From Clostridium uliginosum (GTDB lineage Bacteria > Bacillota > Clostridia > Clostridiales > Clostridiaceae): a stretch of 64,000 nt of DNA. Positions 26,280-35,183 of this stretch are shown here, in pieces (the stretch's first letter is position 1; each line of letters opens with the position of its first letter). Below the pieces are notes generated by a model. It saw only the letters and a program-made list of their open reading frames with translations. It did not search any database and was not told where the DNA came from. The position numbers and the translations under genes were made by a program. The DNA lies in assembly GCF_900112485.1 (NCBI RefSeq), contig NZ_FOMG01000020.1, positions 1 through 64,000 of the forward strand, given 5' to 3'.

Positions 26280-28655
26280 TTGAAAGATAAAGCAATATCT
26301 TTTCTGAAAATTTTAATTGTTGTTATTGTATTTTCCGGGATATCTTTTTTTGCTGGGAGACAAATGCAGGAAAAAGAGTTTTTAACACAAGCTCAAAAAA
26401 GTAAAGATGAATCTACAACTATTGCTGTTGTAAATCAAGATTCAGGAATTACTTACAATAATAAAGAAGTAAATTATGCATTGGACATGGTTAATTCTTT
26501 AGATCATGATTTTGTACTTACTAATAGAGAATCAGCAAAAAAAGGATTAGAAGATGGGAAATATGGTGGGATAATAACTCTTCCAGGGAACTTTTCAACA
26601 AATGTAATTTCAGTAAATGATATTACACCATCAAAAGTTGATATGTATTATCAGACAAATAAAAAATTAACTAATGATAATAAACTTATAGTAGAAGGAA
26701 GAATTTCAGATTTTGAGAAAAAGCTAAATAACAAATTAAGTTATATGTATGTTTCTTCTATGTTTAAGGAATTGCATCAAGGTCAAGATGCCATATCTGT
26801 AGTATTAAGTAATGATAACTCAGATTTAGAAGCTATTAATGCTATAAGTGATAGTGATCTTTTAGCTTCAATAGATATAACTGAATTAGAAAACTTAGAC
26901 GTTAACTTAGAAGATTTAGATTTAACTGAAAATTTTAATACTAATAAAAAGATAATTGAAGAAATTGACGAAGAATACAAAAATCGTATATTAGCTAAAG
27001 ATGATAGTTTATCAGAAATAAAAAGCGAAGTATTAAAACTAACAGGAAGTAGTGATTCATCATTGCAATCATTTAGGAATGAAATAAAAAATATGACTCC
27101 TGAACAGTTAAAAGAAGCATTAACTAAAAAGCATCAATACAAATATTCTAATTTATCAGATGATTATAATAAAAATATAGATGAAGTAAATAAATACATA
27201 GAAGATTTAACTAAAGAAAATGGTGAAATTGATACTTTAATAAAAAAATATAATAATAATGTACTATCATCTATAAATAGTAAAGGCATAAAAGCCATTG
27301 ATAAATGTGAAAGTAAACTTGAAGCTATTGATAATTTAGCTAAAAATAATAATGATAATATTCAAACTAATGTTATTAATAAGTTAAAAGAGTTAACTCT
27401 TAATATTAATAGCTTAAATAAAAGTGACATTAAGAAACAATCATTAAATGAAGAATATTTATTATATTCTCAAATGATAGAAGAATTAAAAAATACAAAT
27501 CCAAGTGAATTAGAACGTATTTATAATAATGTCATGAGTAGAAATAACGTAGATTATAAGAAAATATTAAAGACTCCAACTAATCAGGTATTAGAGAATA
27601 ATAATTTTGTTAATGCTGATGATTTTAAAGGATATATGTTTTCATCAACAATGCCACAAGAAGAACAAGTTTCAGCTGTAAATAGAGCAGATAACTATAA
27701 AAATATTGAACCAAGTTCTGTTGCAAGTAACAATATTCAAAATCTAAATGAAGTAGTTAGTAATTTAGAAAATGTTAAAAATGATTTTCATGATATGCAA
27801 ATGTCAGTAGATTTAATAAGAACAGATTCAAATTACAAATATTTAAATAGACTATTTAATAAAGATTCAAATTTATTTACTGAATTACAATTAGATAAAG
27901 AATTTATTACTCCATTAAAAGAAAAAGTTAAAAATAGTAATACAAATAAATTACTAGAGACTATAAAAACTAATAATAAAATAATGGCAGATGACGTTAA
28001 ATTTAAGGTTCAAACTCAAGTTGAAAAAGTAATATCTGAAGAAGGTTCATTAGACATAAATGGAATCTTAAAGATGTTTGATGAAAAATACACTAAAAGG
28101 TTTGATGACCTTATAATTAAAATTAATGAAAAAGCATCAACACCTTCATCAATAAATGAAGATGAAAAGACAATGAAAGAAATTTGGAATAAGTACGATA
28201 ATTCAAATAAAAACATTACTAATATCATTAATACTAAGCTTGATAATGATAGAGAGCACTTAGAAAAAGTATATGAAAATTCTGATATAGATGTAAGAAA
28301 GATGCAAGACAGTATGCAACAAAATATCGAAGAATCACAAAATAAAATATCAGAAGCATTAGAAAGTGCTAAATCTACCAAAGAAGAGACAATCTATAGT
28401 AATTCAGAAAAATTACAATCATTATCTACTGTATTATCAAATTCAAGAGTTGGAACAGTAGAAAATACTGAGGTATATAACTTTATAACCAACCCAGTAT
28501 CAACAATACAAACAGAAAATCTTGCTACTAATATTAAAAATACAAATGAAGATGAAAGTAACAAATATATTAAATATATTTTAGCAGTTGTGCTTTTAGC
28601 TTTAGGTAGTATATTAGCAAGGTTAGTACTTAATAAACAAAAAATAATAAAATAA
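26280..28655 (+). CDS. esaA: EsaA/YueB-like membrane protein, short form
   Basis: A 791-residue protein with one N-terminal transmembrane helix (about 7-24) and a YhgE/Pip-type extracellular start (TTIAVVNQDSGITYNNKEVN, then GKYGGIITLPGNFS). A long polar, coiled-coil-rich stalk follows, with a single C-terminal helix (about 765-785). EsaA/YueB normally ends with several C-terminal helices (about 1000 residues in S. aureus). Here the protein stops after the first one. YueB is the phage SPP1 receptor in Bacillus. The start is TTG 26280, with AAAGGGGGA 11 bases upstream. A remnant of a second copy of its 3' part follows at 28865. Confidence 0.85.
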   Translation: MKDKAISFLKILIVVIVFSGISFFAGRQMQEKEFLTQAQKSKDESTTIAVVNQDSGITYNNKEVNYALDMVNSLDHDFVLTNRESAKKGLEDGKYGGIITLPGNFSTNVISVNDITPSKVDMYYQTNKKLTNDNKLIVEGRISDFEKKLNNKLSYMYVSSMFKELHQGQDAISVVLSNDNSDLEAINAISDSDLLASIDITELENLDVNLEDLDLTENFNTNKKIIEEIDEEYKNRILAKDDSLSEIKSEVLKLTGSSDSSLQSFRNEIKNMTPEQLKEALTKKHQYKYSNLSDDYNKNIDEVNKYIEDLTKENGEIDTLIKKYNNNVLSSINSKGIKAIDKCESKLEAIDNLAKNNNDNIQTNVINKLKELTLNINSLNKSDIKKQSLNEEYLLYSQMIEELKNTNPSELERIYNNVMSRNNVDYKKILKTPTNQVLENNNFVNADDFKGYMFSSTMPQEEQVSAVNRADNYKNIEPSSVASNNIQNLNEVVSNLENVKNDFHDMQMSVDLIRTDSNYKYLNRLFNKDSNLFTELQLDKEFITPLKEKVKNSNTNKLLETIKTNNKIMADDVKFKVQTQVEKVISEEGSLDINGILKMFDEKYTKRFDDLIIKINEKASTPSSINEDEKTMKEIWNKYDNSNKNITNIINTKLDNDREHLEKVYENSDIDVRKMQDSMQQNIEESQNKISEALESAKSTKEETIYSNSEKLQSLSTVLSNSRVGTVENTEVYNFITNPVSTIQTENLATNIKNTNEDESNKYIKYILAVVLLALGSILARLVLNKQKIIK

Positions 28656-28695
28656 CTTAGAAATAAATATATTGGCATACCTAAATTAATTTATA

Positions 28696-28738
28696 TCTCT
28701 ATGTGGTTAAAAAGATAAACCACATAGAGAATTATTAT
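28696..28738 (+). terminator. Hairpin ending the type VII core operon
   Basis: A perfect 13-bp stem pairs TCTCTATGTGGTT (28696-28708) with AACCACATAGAGA (28718-28730). It is followed by ATTATTATAT, so the T-run is imperfect. Confidence 0.65.
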
Positions 28739-28791
28739 ATTAAAAACTAAATTAAAAATTATAAAAACATAGAATTAGAGAGGAGAGGGGT

Positions 28792-29020
28792 ATGAGTAGC
28801 AAGTCTTATTATAAAAAAAGATGATAGAATATAAAAGTGCAAAAAATGAGCTTAGTAAGTCAGAATGAATACAACAAATTATAATCAAGAAAAGTTAGGC
28901 TCATTGTCATTGATATTATCAAATTCAAGAGTAGGAACAGTAGAAAATATTGATATATATAACTTTATGATAAATTCTGTATCAGCAATACAAACATGGA
29001 TATTGGAAAGATATAATTAA
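28792..29020 (+). pseudogene. Decayed remnant with an esaA 3'-end duplicate
   Basis: A GGAGAGGGG site and ATG 28792 start a frame that stops after 10 codons (KSYYKKR then TGA). Further on, 28865-29020 encodes 51 residues including LSNSRVGTVENIDIYNF, nearly identical to LSNSRVGTVENTEVYNF near the esaA C-terminus (28436-28486). DNA identity continues through the following VSxIQT segment, then ends. The piece lacks the rest of EsaA. It looks like the residue of a duplication or recombination of esaA. The surrounding 28656-29108 holds no other gene. Confidence 0.75.
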
Positions 29021-29108
29021 TACAGTAAAAAATAATAATAAATTGAAGAGTGTAACAGTGGCTGTTTAGAAGATATAGATTAATAATAAAGAAAGTGGGA
29101 GAAATGAG

Positions 29109-29474
29109 ATGGCAGAGGGAACTGAAATCAAAGTTAATGAATCAGATTTTAATAATGCAATTCAAAAAATTGATAAATTAATTAAAGATTTATGTAATGA
29201 ATATAAAAATATTGCAAAACATAATGAAGCACTTGCTATGGCATGGACAGGAAAAGCTGGAGATGCTTTTTTAAAAGCAGCATATTCACTTGAAAGACAA
29301 TATGCTCAAGTCATAGCTAAGTTAAAAGTCAATAAAGAAGATTTAGAAAAAGCTAAGGAAGCATTCTTAAAGGAAGATAATTATATTGCTGGCTTAATGG
29401 GGGCGGTAATAGCAGGCGGTATAGGAACAAGTGCCGCAAAAGTAGCAGGAGAGTGTGCAACATCAGTAAAATAA
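29109..29474 (+). CDS. WXG100-like effector partner protein
   Basis: A 121-residue helical protein with a WXG turn, W46-T-G48, in ALAMAWTGKAGDAFLKAA, and a second helix ending in EKAKEAFLKED. A glycine/alanine-rich C-terminal tail (GLMGAVIAGGIGTSAAKVAG) extends beyond the usual 100 residues. Small helical proteins of this type are encoded beside large WXG/LXG effectors in type VIIb systems and act as partners for their export. It has a GGGAGAAATGAG start region. It is followed by a second small protein and the large effector. Confidence 0.78.
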   Translation: MAEGTEIKVNESDFNNAIQKIDKLIKDLCNEYKNIAKHNEALAMAWTGKAGDAFLKAAYSLERQYAQVIAKLKVNKEDLEKAKEAFLKEDNYIAGLMGAVIAGGIGTSAAKVAGECATSVK

Positions 29475-29540
29475 GGAATAGATAAATTTTAATTAGAAAT
29501 ATAAAAAATAAGTAAAATATAGTCAAAAAGGAGAAGTTGT

Positions 29541-29873
29541 ATGGGATGTCGTTGTAATGATATATCAGATTGTAAAAATGATATAGAGGTTTTAGGTACA
29601 GGGAAAGGTTATATAAAAGAGCTAATTGAATTAGATCAAGAAGGCGAAGAAAAACTTAATTTACTTGCAAATTTGTGTGAAGCAACCTTTACAGCTGATA
29701 ATATAGATGGACTTAAAAGTGAAGAAAAAAAATTAAATGATATATTAGCAGAGACTTTATCAGATTTAAAAATAAGAGTGGAAAGAAAGATAGATGATTT
29801 AAGAGATGAGTTAACACATTTAAAAAGAGAGGACAAGCATTATCATGAACGACATCATCATAATCATGATTAA
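29541..29873 (+). CDS. Small coiled-coil protein with His-rich tail
   Basis: A 110-residue cytosolic-looking protein with no signal. The N-terminus has a Cys cluster (MGCRCNDISDC). The middle (about 25-95) is strongly helical and charged, likely a coiled coil. The end is His-rich (HYHERHHHNHD), which may bind metal. It lies between a WXG100-like gene and the large WXG-domain gene, the place where LXG-associated helical adaptor proteins (Lap2 type) are found in other loci. Adaptor function is inferred from place and shape only. It has an AAGGAG site, and the next gene follows after 21 bases. Confidence 0.65.
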   Translation: MGCRCNDISDCKNDIEVLGTGKGYIKELIELDQEGEEKLNLLANLCEATFTADNIDGLKSEEKKLNDILAETLSDLKIRVERKIDDLRDELTHLKREDKHYHERHHHNHD

Positions 29874-29894
29874 AACACGAAGAGAGGATAATAC

Positions 29895-31805
29895 ATGAGA
29901 TTAGATATAAAAGTTTTAAGTGAGACAATTACAGAATATAATAATTTATTTAATAAATTAGAAGAAACTAAAACAGGATTAGAGGAAGCAGTATCAACAC
30001 TAACTGCAAATGGATGGTCTGGAACAGCAAAGATATCATATGAACAAGCTTTTGAATACACAATGCATTGTTATAAACAATTTGAAGAAGATTTTGTTAA
30101 GCGAATGAAAAAGGTTCTAGAAAAGGACACAAAAGCTAGGGCAAGCGCCTTGAAAAACAGATGTGAAGATTTTGAAAATTGTATTTTAGGAAGCGAAAAA
30201 GGAATTTATGGTGAAGATTGTGGAGGAACGAGCGGAATTATTTCATTAGAATATGACAATGTAACTAAGATAGGAGAAAATACTACAGATATAACTTTTG
30301 ATCTAGTACAGAAAGAACAAAATAAATTGAGAGATATTAGTGATACAATAAGAAAACATGGATGGTTTTCTAATGGAGGATTAAGATATTGCTCATTTAA
30401 TGTTGATAATGAAGTATCACAATGTGCAACCGTAATAAATAAAGAAAAAGAAAGAATTGCTAATTTTAATCAGTCCTTTGGTAGATATTATAATGGAATA
30501 CAAAGCATGGAAGATACAGTGGCAAGTGGATTGAAAATATTAATTGATGATGTAGCAAAAGATGTAACAAGGGATTATTACACCCCTATAGATTGTAATT
30601 CAAATAATTATGATTGGGATAGAATAAAAGGTTTAATGGAATTAGATCCAGATTTAATTAGTAATGATGATTATGATGACTTGATGAAGATATATACTAA
30701 GATGGCAGATGACGATGATAAAGCTAGTATGGAACGATTTATAGAAAATTCGTATATCTATATAGGACCACAAAATGCACAAAGAGATTTACCTTTAGAC
30801 TGTTACACAATAAGTCCAGTTTACAAAGAAATGTCAAATCGATATAAACTAATGGCAGAGTTAATGGTAGAAGGAGCAGGCAATAGTATTTTATCAGAAA
30901 AATCAAGTGAGGAGTCTAAGAAGATAAGAAAATATATATCCAACTCAGATATATTAAGCAGTGTTATTAAACATGCAAGTGTAGTAGATGCAAGTACTAT
31001 AGAGTCAGGTCACAAAATAGATGTTACTATAAAGGGTCATCAAATTTATAAGAATAATGATTATGAAGGAAATAATTATGATATATCAATAAACGGTAAA
31101 ATACCAAAGGCAAAAGATGAAGATACTAATATTAAGTTTACTGTTTTTGAATTGAGTGATACACAAAATGATAACATAGCTAAAGCAACTCAAGATAAAT
31201 TAAAATCAATGAAAAAAGATCTTACGGATGTAGTGGAGGATGTTGGAAAGGATTATGTAAAAGGAAAAGTAACAGATTTTATGGAAGATAGCGTTAAGGA
31301 TGTTGTTAAAGGAATAGCACCTAAGGCTGCCGGATATGTAGGTGTTGCAGCAGATGTATTAAATGCACTTAATGATATTAATGAAAAGTATACAGAAGTA
31401 CAAGATGAAAATAAGGGCTTAAATCATTCAGCAAATATGATAGATATAGGAAGGTATACTGATGCATTAGCTATAAATAGTTCAGTATCTGTTGGTGAAG
31501 GTAAAGATGGAACAGCAGAATTAGAAAGTACTTATGTAAATTTGGACGAAACTAAGTTTAGAATTTGGTATTATAGAAATCATGGAGACGAAAATGGTTC
31601 TGGTGTAAAAAAAGGTGATACTTCTATAGAAAATTATGTAAATTGGTATGAGGGTGGTGGAAAAAAACATATTGAACAGAGAAGAGATGCTGAGAAGATA
31701 CAAACTGACTATAAGAAAAGCGAAGAAAGTGAAATTAAATCATTAAAAGAATTATTGCAAGGTAGTGATGTAAAAAGTGATGTGATCGAATCAGTAGATA
31801 AATAA
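29895..31805 (+). CDS. Large WXG-domain protein, probable type VII effector
   Basis: A 636-residue protein without a signal peptide. Residues 1-105 form a WXG100-like helical hairpin with W41-S-G43 (TANGWSGTAKISYEQAF), the expected type VII targeting domain. The middle (about 110-420) has scattered cysteines and no family I recognise. About 470-495 is a Gly/Ala-rich hydrophobic stretch (KGIAPKAAGYVGVAADVLNA) of the kind seen before toxin tips. The last 140 residues are polar (FRIWYYRNHGDENGSG, ENYVNWYEGGGKKHIEQRR) and show no known nuclease or NADase motif. The toxin role is inferred from architecture and neighbours. Confidence 0.72.
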   Translation: MRLDIKVLSETITEYNNLFNKLEETKTGLEEAVSTLTANGWSGTAKISYEQAFEYTMHCYKQFEEDFVKRMKKVLEKDTKARASALKNRCEDFENCILGSEKGIYGEDCGGTSGIISLEYDNVTKIGENTTDITFDLVQKEQNKLRDISDTIRKHGWFSNGGLRYCSFNVDNEVSQCATVINKEKERIANFNQSFGRYYNGIQSMEDTVASGLKILIDDVAKDVTRDYYTPIDCNSNNYDWDRIKGLMELDPDLISNDDYDDLMKIYTKMADDDDKASMERFIENSYIYIGPQNAQRDLPLDCYTISPVYKEMSNRYKLMAELMVEGAGNSILSEKSSEESKKIRKYISNSDILSSVIKHASVVDASTIESGHKIDVTIKGHQIYKNNDYEGNNYDISINGKIPKAKDEDTNIKFTVFELSDTQNDNIAKATQDKLKSMKKDLTDVVEDVGKDYVKGKVTDFMEDSVKDVVKGIAPKAAGYVGVAADVLNALNDINEKYTEVQDENKGLNHSANMIDIGRYTDALAINSSVSVGEGKDGTAELESTYVNLDETKFRIWYYRNHGDENGSGVKKGDTSIENYVNWYEGGGKKHIEQRRDAEKIQTDYKKSEESEIKSLKELLQGSDVKSDVIESVDK

Positions 31806-31830
31806 TATAACTAATACTTGGAGGATAAGA

Positions 31831-32871
31831 ATGAATAAAAAGAAAAAAATAGGAATTACTTTACTGATAATGCTATGCATAGTAATAGGCGTAGGATTAA
31901 TAATAGATAAGGTTACTGAATTTAAGATTGATGATAGTAGAATTGAAAATATAATTAGAGTACAAGTACATAAAGAAACTGGAAAGTTAAGAAAAAGTGA
32001 TTTAGATAAAGTAACAACAGTTTCTAATATAAAAGGGGAAGATGAAGGAAAATATCTTTATTTATTTAAAAATCTTGAGCAATTAAATATGAATGGTACA
32101 GCACAATATGATAATTTAGACTTTTTAGAAAATAATAAAAAGTTAAAAAAACTAGTTATAACAGCTGATGATGGAAGTATAAAAAATCTAGATGGACTAA
32201 AGGAATTAGAAAATTTAGAAGAAATTCAATTAGGAGAAGTAGATGTAGAAAATATAGATGCTCTTTCTAATTTTAAAAATTTAAAGAAACTTATAATAGA
32301 ATTTAGTAATATAAAAGATTGGAATGGAATTAATAAATTAACTAATCTTGAAGAATTAGGGGTTAATTTCAGTCAGCTTGATGATAAACAAACAAAAGAA
32401 TTAATTGGAGATTTAAAAAAATTAAAGAGTTTACGTTTAAACACAAATAATATTAAAGATATAAGTTTTTTAGCAAATCATAAAAATCTTGAAGAATTAT
32501 TTTTATGTGATAATGAAATAGAAAATATAAGTTCAATATCGAATTTGAAGAACTTAAATACACTATATTTAGATAGTAATAATATACAAGATATATCACC
32601 ATTAAAAAATTTAATTAAGTTAAAAACTTTACGTATAGGAGGAAATAAAATAGAAGATATTTCAAATTTACAAGAATTAAAGTCATTAGAAGAGCTACAT
32701 ATAGAACAAAATAATATAGAAAATATTGATAGCTTGATGGAAATGAAAGATTTAAAAGAGTTGTGGTTATATAATAATCTTATCGAAGATGAAGAAAAAC
32801 TAAAAATTTTACAAGAACGAATTTATAAAAACAACCCTGATAGTAGTCAAAACAGATTTATGTGGAAGTAA
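31831..32871 (+). CDS. Membrane-anchored leucine-rich repeat protein 1
   Basis: A 346-residue protein with a basic start, one transmembrane helix (about 6-26) and an extracellular leucine-rich repeat domain of about ten SDS22/internalin-like units (LKNLNTLYLDSNNIQDISPL type, 22-24 residues each). The start ATG 31831 has CTTGGAGGA upstream. It lies 25 bases after the effector gene, in the same orientation, and is followed by two paralogues. Possible roles are effector immunity at the membrane or a surface binding protein. Neither is shown by the sequence. Confidence 0.8.
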   Translation: MNKKKKIGITLLIMLCIVIGVGLIIDKVTEFKIDDSRIENIIRVQVHKETGKLRKSDLDKVTTVSNIKGEDEGKYLYLFKNLEQLNMNGTAQYDNLDFLENNKKLKKLVITADDGSIKNLDGLKELENLEEIQLGEVDVENIDALSNFKNLKKLIIEFSNIKDWNGINKLTNLEELGVNFSQLDDKQTKELIGDLKKLKSLRLNTNNIKDISFLANHKNLEELFLCDNEIENISSISNLKNLNTLYLDSNNIQDISPLKNLIKLKTLRIGGNKIEDISNLQELKSLEELHIEQNNIENIDSLMEMKDLKELWLYNNLIEDEEKLKILQERIYKNNPDSSQNRFMWK

Positions 32872-32912
32872 AAAGTATTGGGAAATATTACTTCAATACT
32901 TGGAGGTTAAAC

Positions 32913-33965
32913 ATGAATAAGAAGAAAAAAACAGGTGTTATTCTATTGGTAATAATGTGCATAGTAATAGGAGTAAGCGTAGGATTAATAGTAGATAATA
33001 TTACTACATTTAAGACAGATAATCATATAATTGAAAATATAATTAGAGATCAAGCAAATAAACGAGAGGGAAAACTTAGAAAAAGTGATTTAGATAAAAT
33101 AGTAAAAATCGATTGTACAATAGAAGAAGATGAAGCAGGATATCTTTATTTGTTTAAAAATCTTGAAGAATTAACTATAAGAGGGACATCAGGATATAGC
33201 AATTTAGACTTTTTAGAAGACAATAAAAAATTAAAAAAATTAAATATAATACTTAGAGATGGAAGAGTAGAAAATATAGATGGATTAAAAAAATTAGAAA
33301 ATCTAGAGGAACTTTCATTTGGAAACACAGATGTAGAAAATATTGATTCAATTTCAAATCTTATAAATTTAAAAAAATTAAGTATAATACCTAAAGATGG
33401 TAGGATAAAAAATATAGATGGGTTAAAAAAATTAGAAAATTTAGAGGAACTTTCATTTGGAAATACAGATGTGGAAAATATTGATTCAATTTCAAATCTT
33501 ATAAATTTAAAGAAACTTATAATTATATGTAGCAATATAAAAGATTGGAGTGGAATCAATAAATTAACTAATCTTGAATATTTAGAAATTGAAATTAGTG
33601 AGTTAAATGATAAAGTAATAAAAGAATTAATTGGAGATTTTAAAAAATTAAAGATTTTGGGTTTAAGTTCTAATAATATTAAAGATATAAGTTCTTTATC
33701 TAATTTAAAAAACTTAGATACATTATGGTTAGATAATAACAAGATAGAAAATATATCACCATTAAAAAATTTAAGTCAGTTAAAAAAATTGCGTATATCA
33801 GGAAATAAAATAGAGAATATTGATAGTTTGATGGAAATGAAAGATTTAAAAGAGTTGTGGTTATATAATAATCTTATCGAAGATGAAGAAAAACTAAAAA
33901 TTTTACAAGAACGAATTTATAAAAATAACCCAAATACTAGTCAAAACAGATTTATGTGGAAGTAA
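32913..33965 (+). CDS. Membrane-anchored leucine-rich repeat protein 2
   Basis: A paralogue of the previous gene, 350 residues from ATG 32913 (GGAGG at 32902-32906). A GTG 51 bases upstream falls in the spacer and has no ribosome binding site. It has one N-terminal helix, then LRR units. A 138-bp (46-residue) block containing ENLEELSFGNTDVENIDSIS is duplicated in tandem (33271-33408 and 33409 on), adding two LRRs. The last 45 codons are almost identical in DNA to those of LRR gene 1, a sign of recent duplication or gene conversion. Confidence 0.8.
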   Translation: MNKKKKTGVILLVIMCIVIGVSVGLIVDNITTFKTDNHIIENIIRDQANKREGKLRKSDLDKIVKIDCTIEEDEAGYLYLFKNLEELTIRGTSGYSNLDFLEDNKKLKKLNIILRDGRVENIDGLKKLENLEELSFGNTDVENIDSISNLINLKKLSIIPKDGRIKNIDGLKKLENLEELSFGNTDVENIDSISNLINLKKLIIICSNIKDWSGINKLTNLEYLEIEISELNDKVIKELIGDFKKLKILGLSSNNIKDISSLSNLKNLDTLWLDNNKIENISPLKNLSQLKKLRISGNKIENIDSLMEMKDLKELWLYNNLIEDEEKLKILQERIYKNNPNTSQNRFMWK

Positions 33966-34006
33966 AAAGTATTGGGAAATATTACTTCAATACTTGGAGG
34001 TTAAAC

Positions 34007-34951
34007 ATGAATAAGAAGAAAAAAACAGGTGCTATTCTATTGGTAATAATGTGCATAGTAATAGGAGTAGGATTAATAGTAGATAAGGTTACTGAATTTA
34101 AGATTTATGATAGTAGAATTGAAAATATAATTAGAGTACAAGCACATAAAGAAACTGGAAAGTTAAGAAAAAGTGATTTAGATAAAGTGATAAAAATTGA
34201 AAATGTAACAGGAGAAGATGAAGGAAAATATATTTATTTGTTTAAAAATCTCGAAGAGTTGAGAATGCAAGGTACAGCAGAATATAAGAATATAAATTTT
34301 GTAGAAAATAATAAAAAGCTTAAAAAACTTACTATAGCAGCTGGGGATGGCTATATAAAAAATCTAGATGGATTAAAAAAATTAGAAAACCTAGAGGAAC
34401 TAACATTAGTAAAGGTAGATGTGGAGAATATTGATGTCCTTTCAAATCTTAAAAATCTAAAGACATTATCAATTGCAACTAGTGATATAAAAGATTGGAG
34501 TGGAATTAATAAACTAACTAATCTTGAACAATTAGAAATTAATTTAAGTAAACTAGATGATACAGGAGTAAAAGACGCAATTAGTATTTTAAAAGAATTA
34601 AGAGTTTTAAACTTAGAGGATAATCAAATTAAGGAGATAAGTTCTTTAGCAAATCTTAAAAATCTTGAAAAGTTATTTTTATCTTACAATAAAATAGAAA
34701 ATATAAGTTCTTTATCTAATTTTAAAAATTTAAGTACACTATGGTTAGATAATAACAATATAGAAGATATATCACCAGTTAAAAATTTAACACAGTTAAA
34801 AAAATTGCGTATAGCGGGAAATAAAGTAGAAGATATTTCAAGTTTACAAGAATTAAAGTCATTAGAAGAGGTTCACATAGAAGAAAATAAGATAAAAAAT
34901 ATTGATAGTTTGATGGGAATGAAAAATTTAAAAGAGTTATGGTACAGGTAA
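34007..34951 (+). CDS. Membrane-anchored leucine-rich repeat protein 3, shortened
   Basis: The third paralogue, 314 residues from ATG 34007 with GGAGG upstream. The spacer in front of it is the same as in front of LRR gene 2. The protein ends abruptly at LKELWYR, where the other two continue for about 30 residues. In the +1 frame, 34941-35021 stays open for 26 residues (GNLDDLIEMKNFKKAEQAEI). A frameshift has therefore probably cut off a distinct C-terminal end. The shortened protein may still be folded, because the LRR core is nearly complete. Confidence 0.75.
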   Translation: MNKKKKTGAILLVIMCIVIGVGLIVDKVTEFKIYDSRIENIIRVQAHKETGKLRKSDLDKVIKIENVTGEDEGKYIYLFKNLEELRMQGTAEYKNINFVENNKKLKKLTIAAGDGYIKNLDGLKKLENLEELTLVKVDVENIDVLSNLKNLKTLSIATSDIKDWSGINKLTNLEQLEINLSKLDDTGVKDAISILKELRVLNLEDNQIKEISSLANLKNLEKLFLSYNKIENISSLSNFKNLSTLWLDNNNIEDISPVKNLTQLKKLRIAGNKVEDISSLQELKSLEEVHIEENKIKNIDSLMGMKNLKELWYR

Positions 34952-35023
34952 CTTAGATGATCTTATTGAAATGAAGAACTTTAAAAAGGCTGAACAAGCA
35001 GAAATAGGTGAAAAAGTGTAAAA

Positions 35024-35068
35024 AACTGCATTAGCCTTAATATATAAGGGTTTGTAGTTATTTTTGTT
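35024..35068 (+). terminator. Probable terminator of the effector/LRR operon
   Basis: AACTGCA (35024-35030) pairs with TGTAGTT (35053-35059), with a further CCTT/AAGG inside, followed by ATTTTTGTTCT. The stem is imperfect. Confidence 0.5.
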
Positions 35069-35183
35069 CTACGAAGTTTGAGTTATTATAATAAAAGAAT
35101 TATTGTAATATTACAGATTTCTTTAAATGAAGTTCTATTTCAGTTATAATATTAGTTGTAACTGAAAAAAAGGGAGCGATACA

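Noticed and set aside
29895..31805. Assignment of the effector C-terminus to a known nuclease, NADase or lipid II phosphatase toxin
   Set aside because: No HNH, ADP-ribosylation, NADase (TNT) or phosphatase motif is visible by eye; naming a toxin activity would be invention.
33146..33742. A 198-codon open frame on the minus strand within LRR gene 2
   Set aside because: It mirrors the leucine-rich repeats and has no ribosome binding site; the plus-strand frame has clear LRR protein features.
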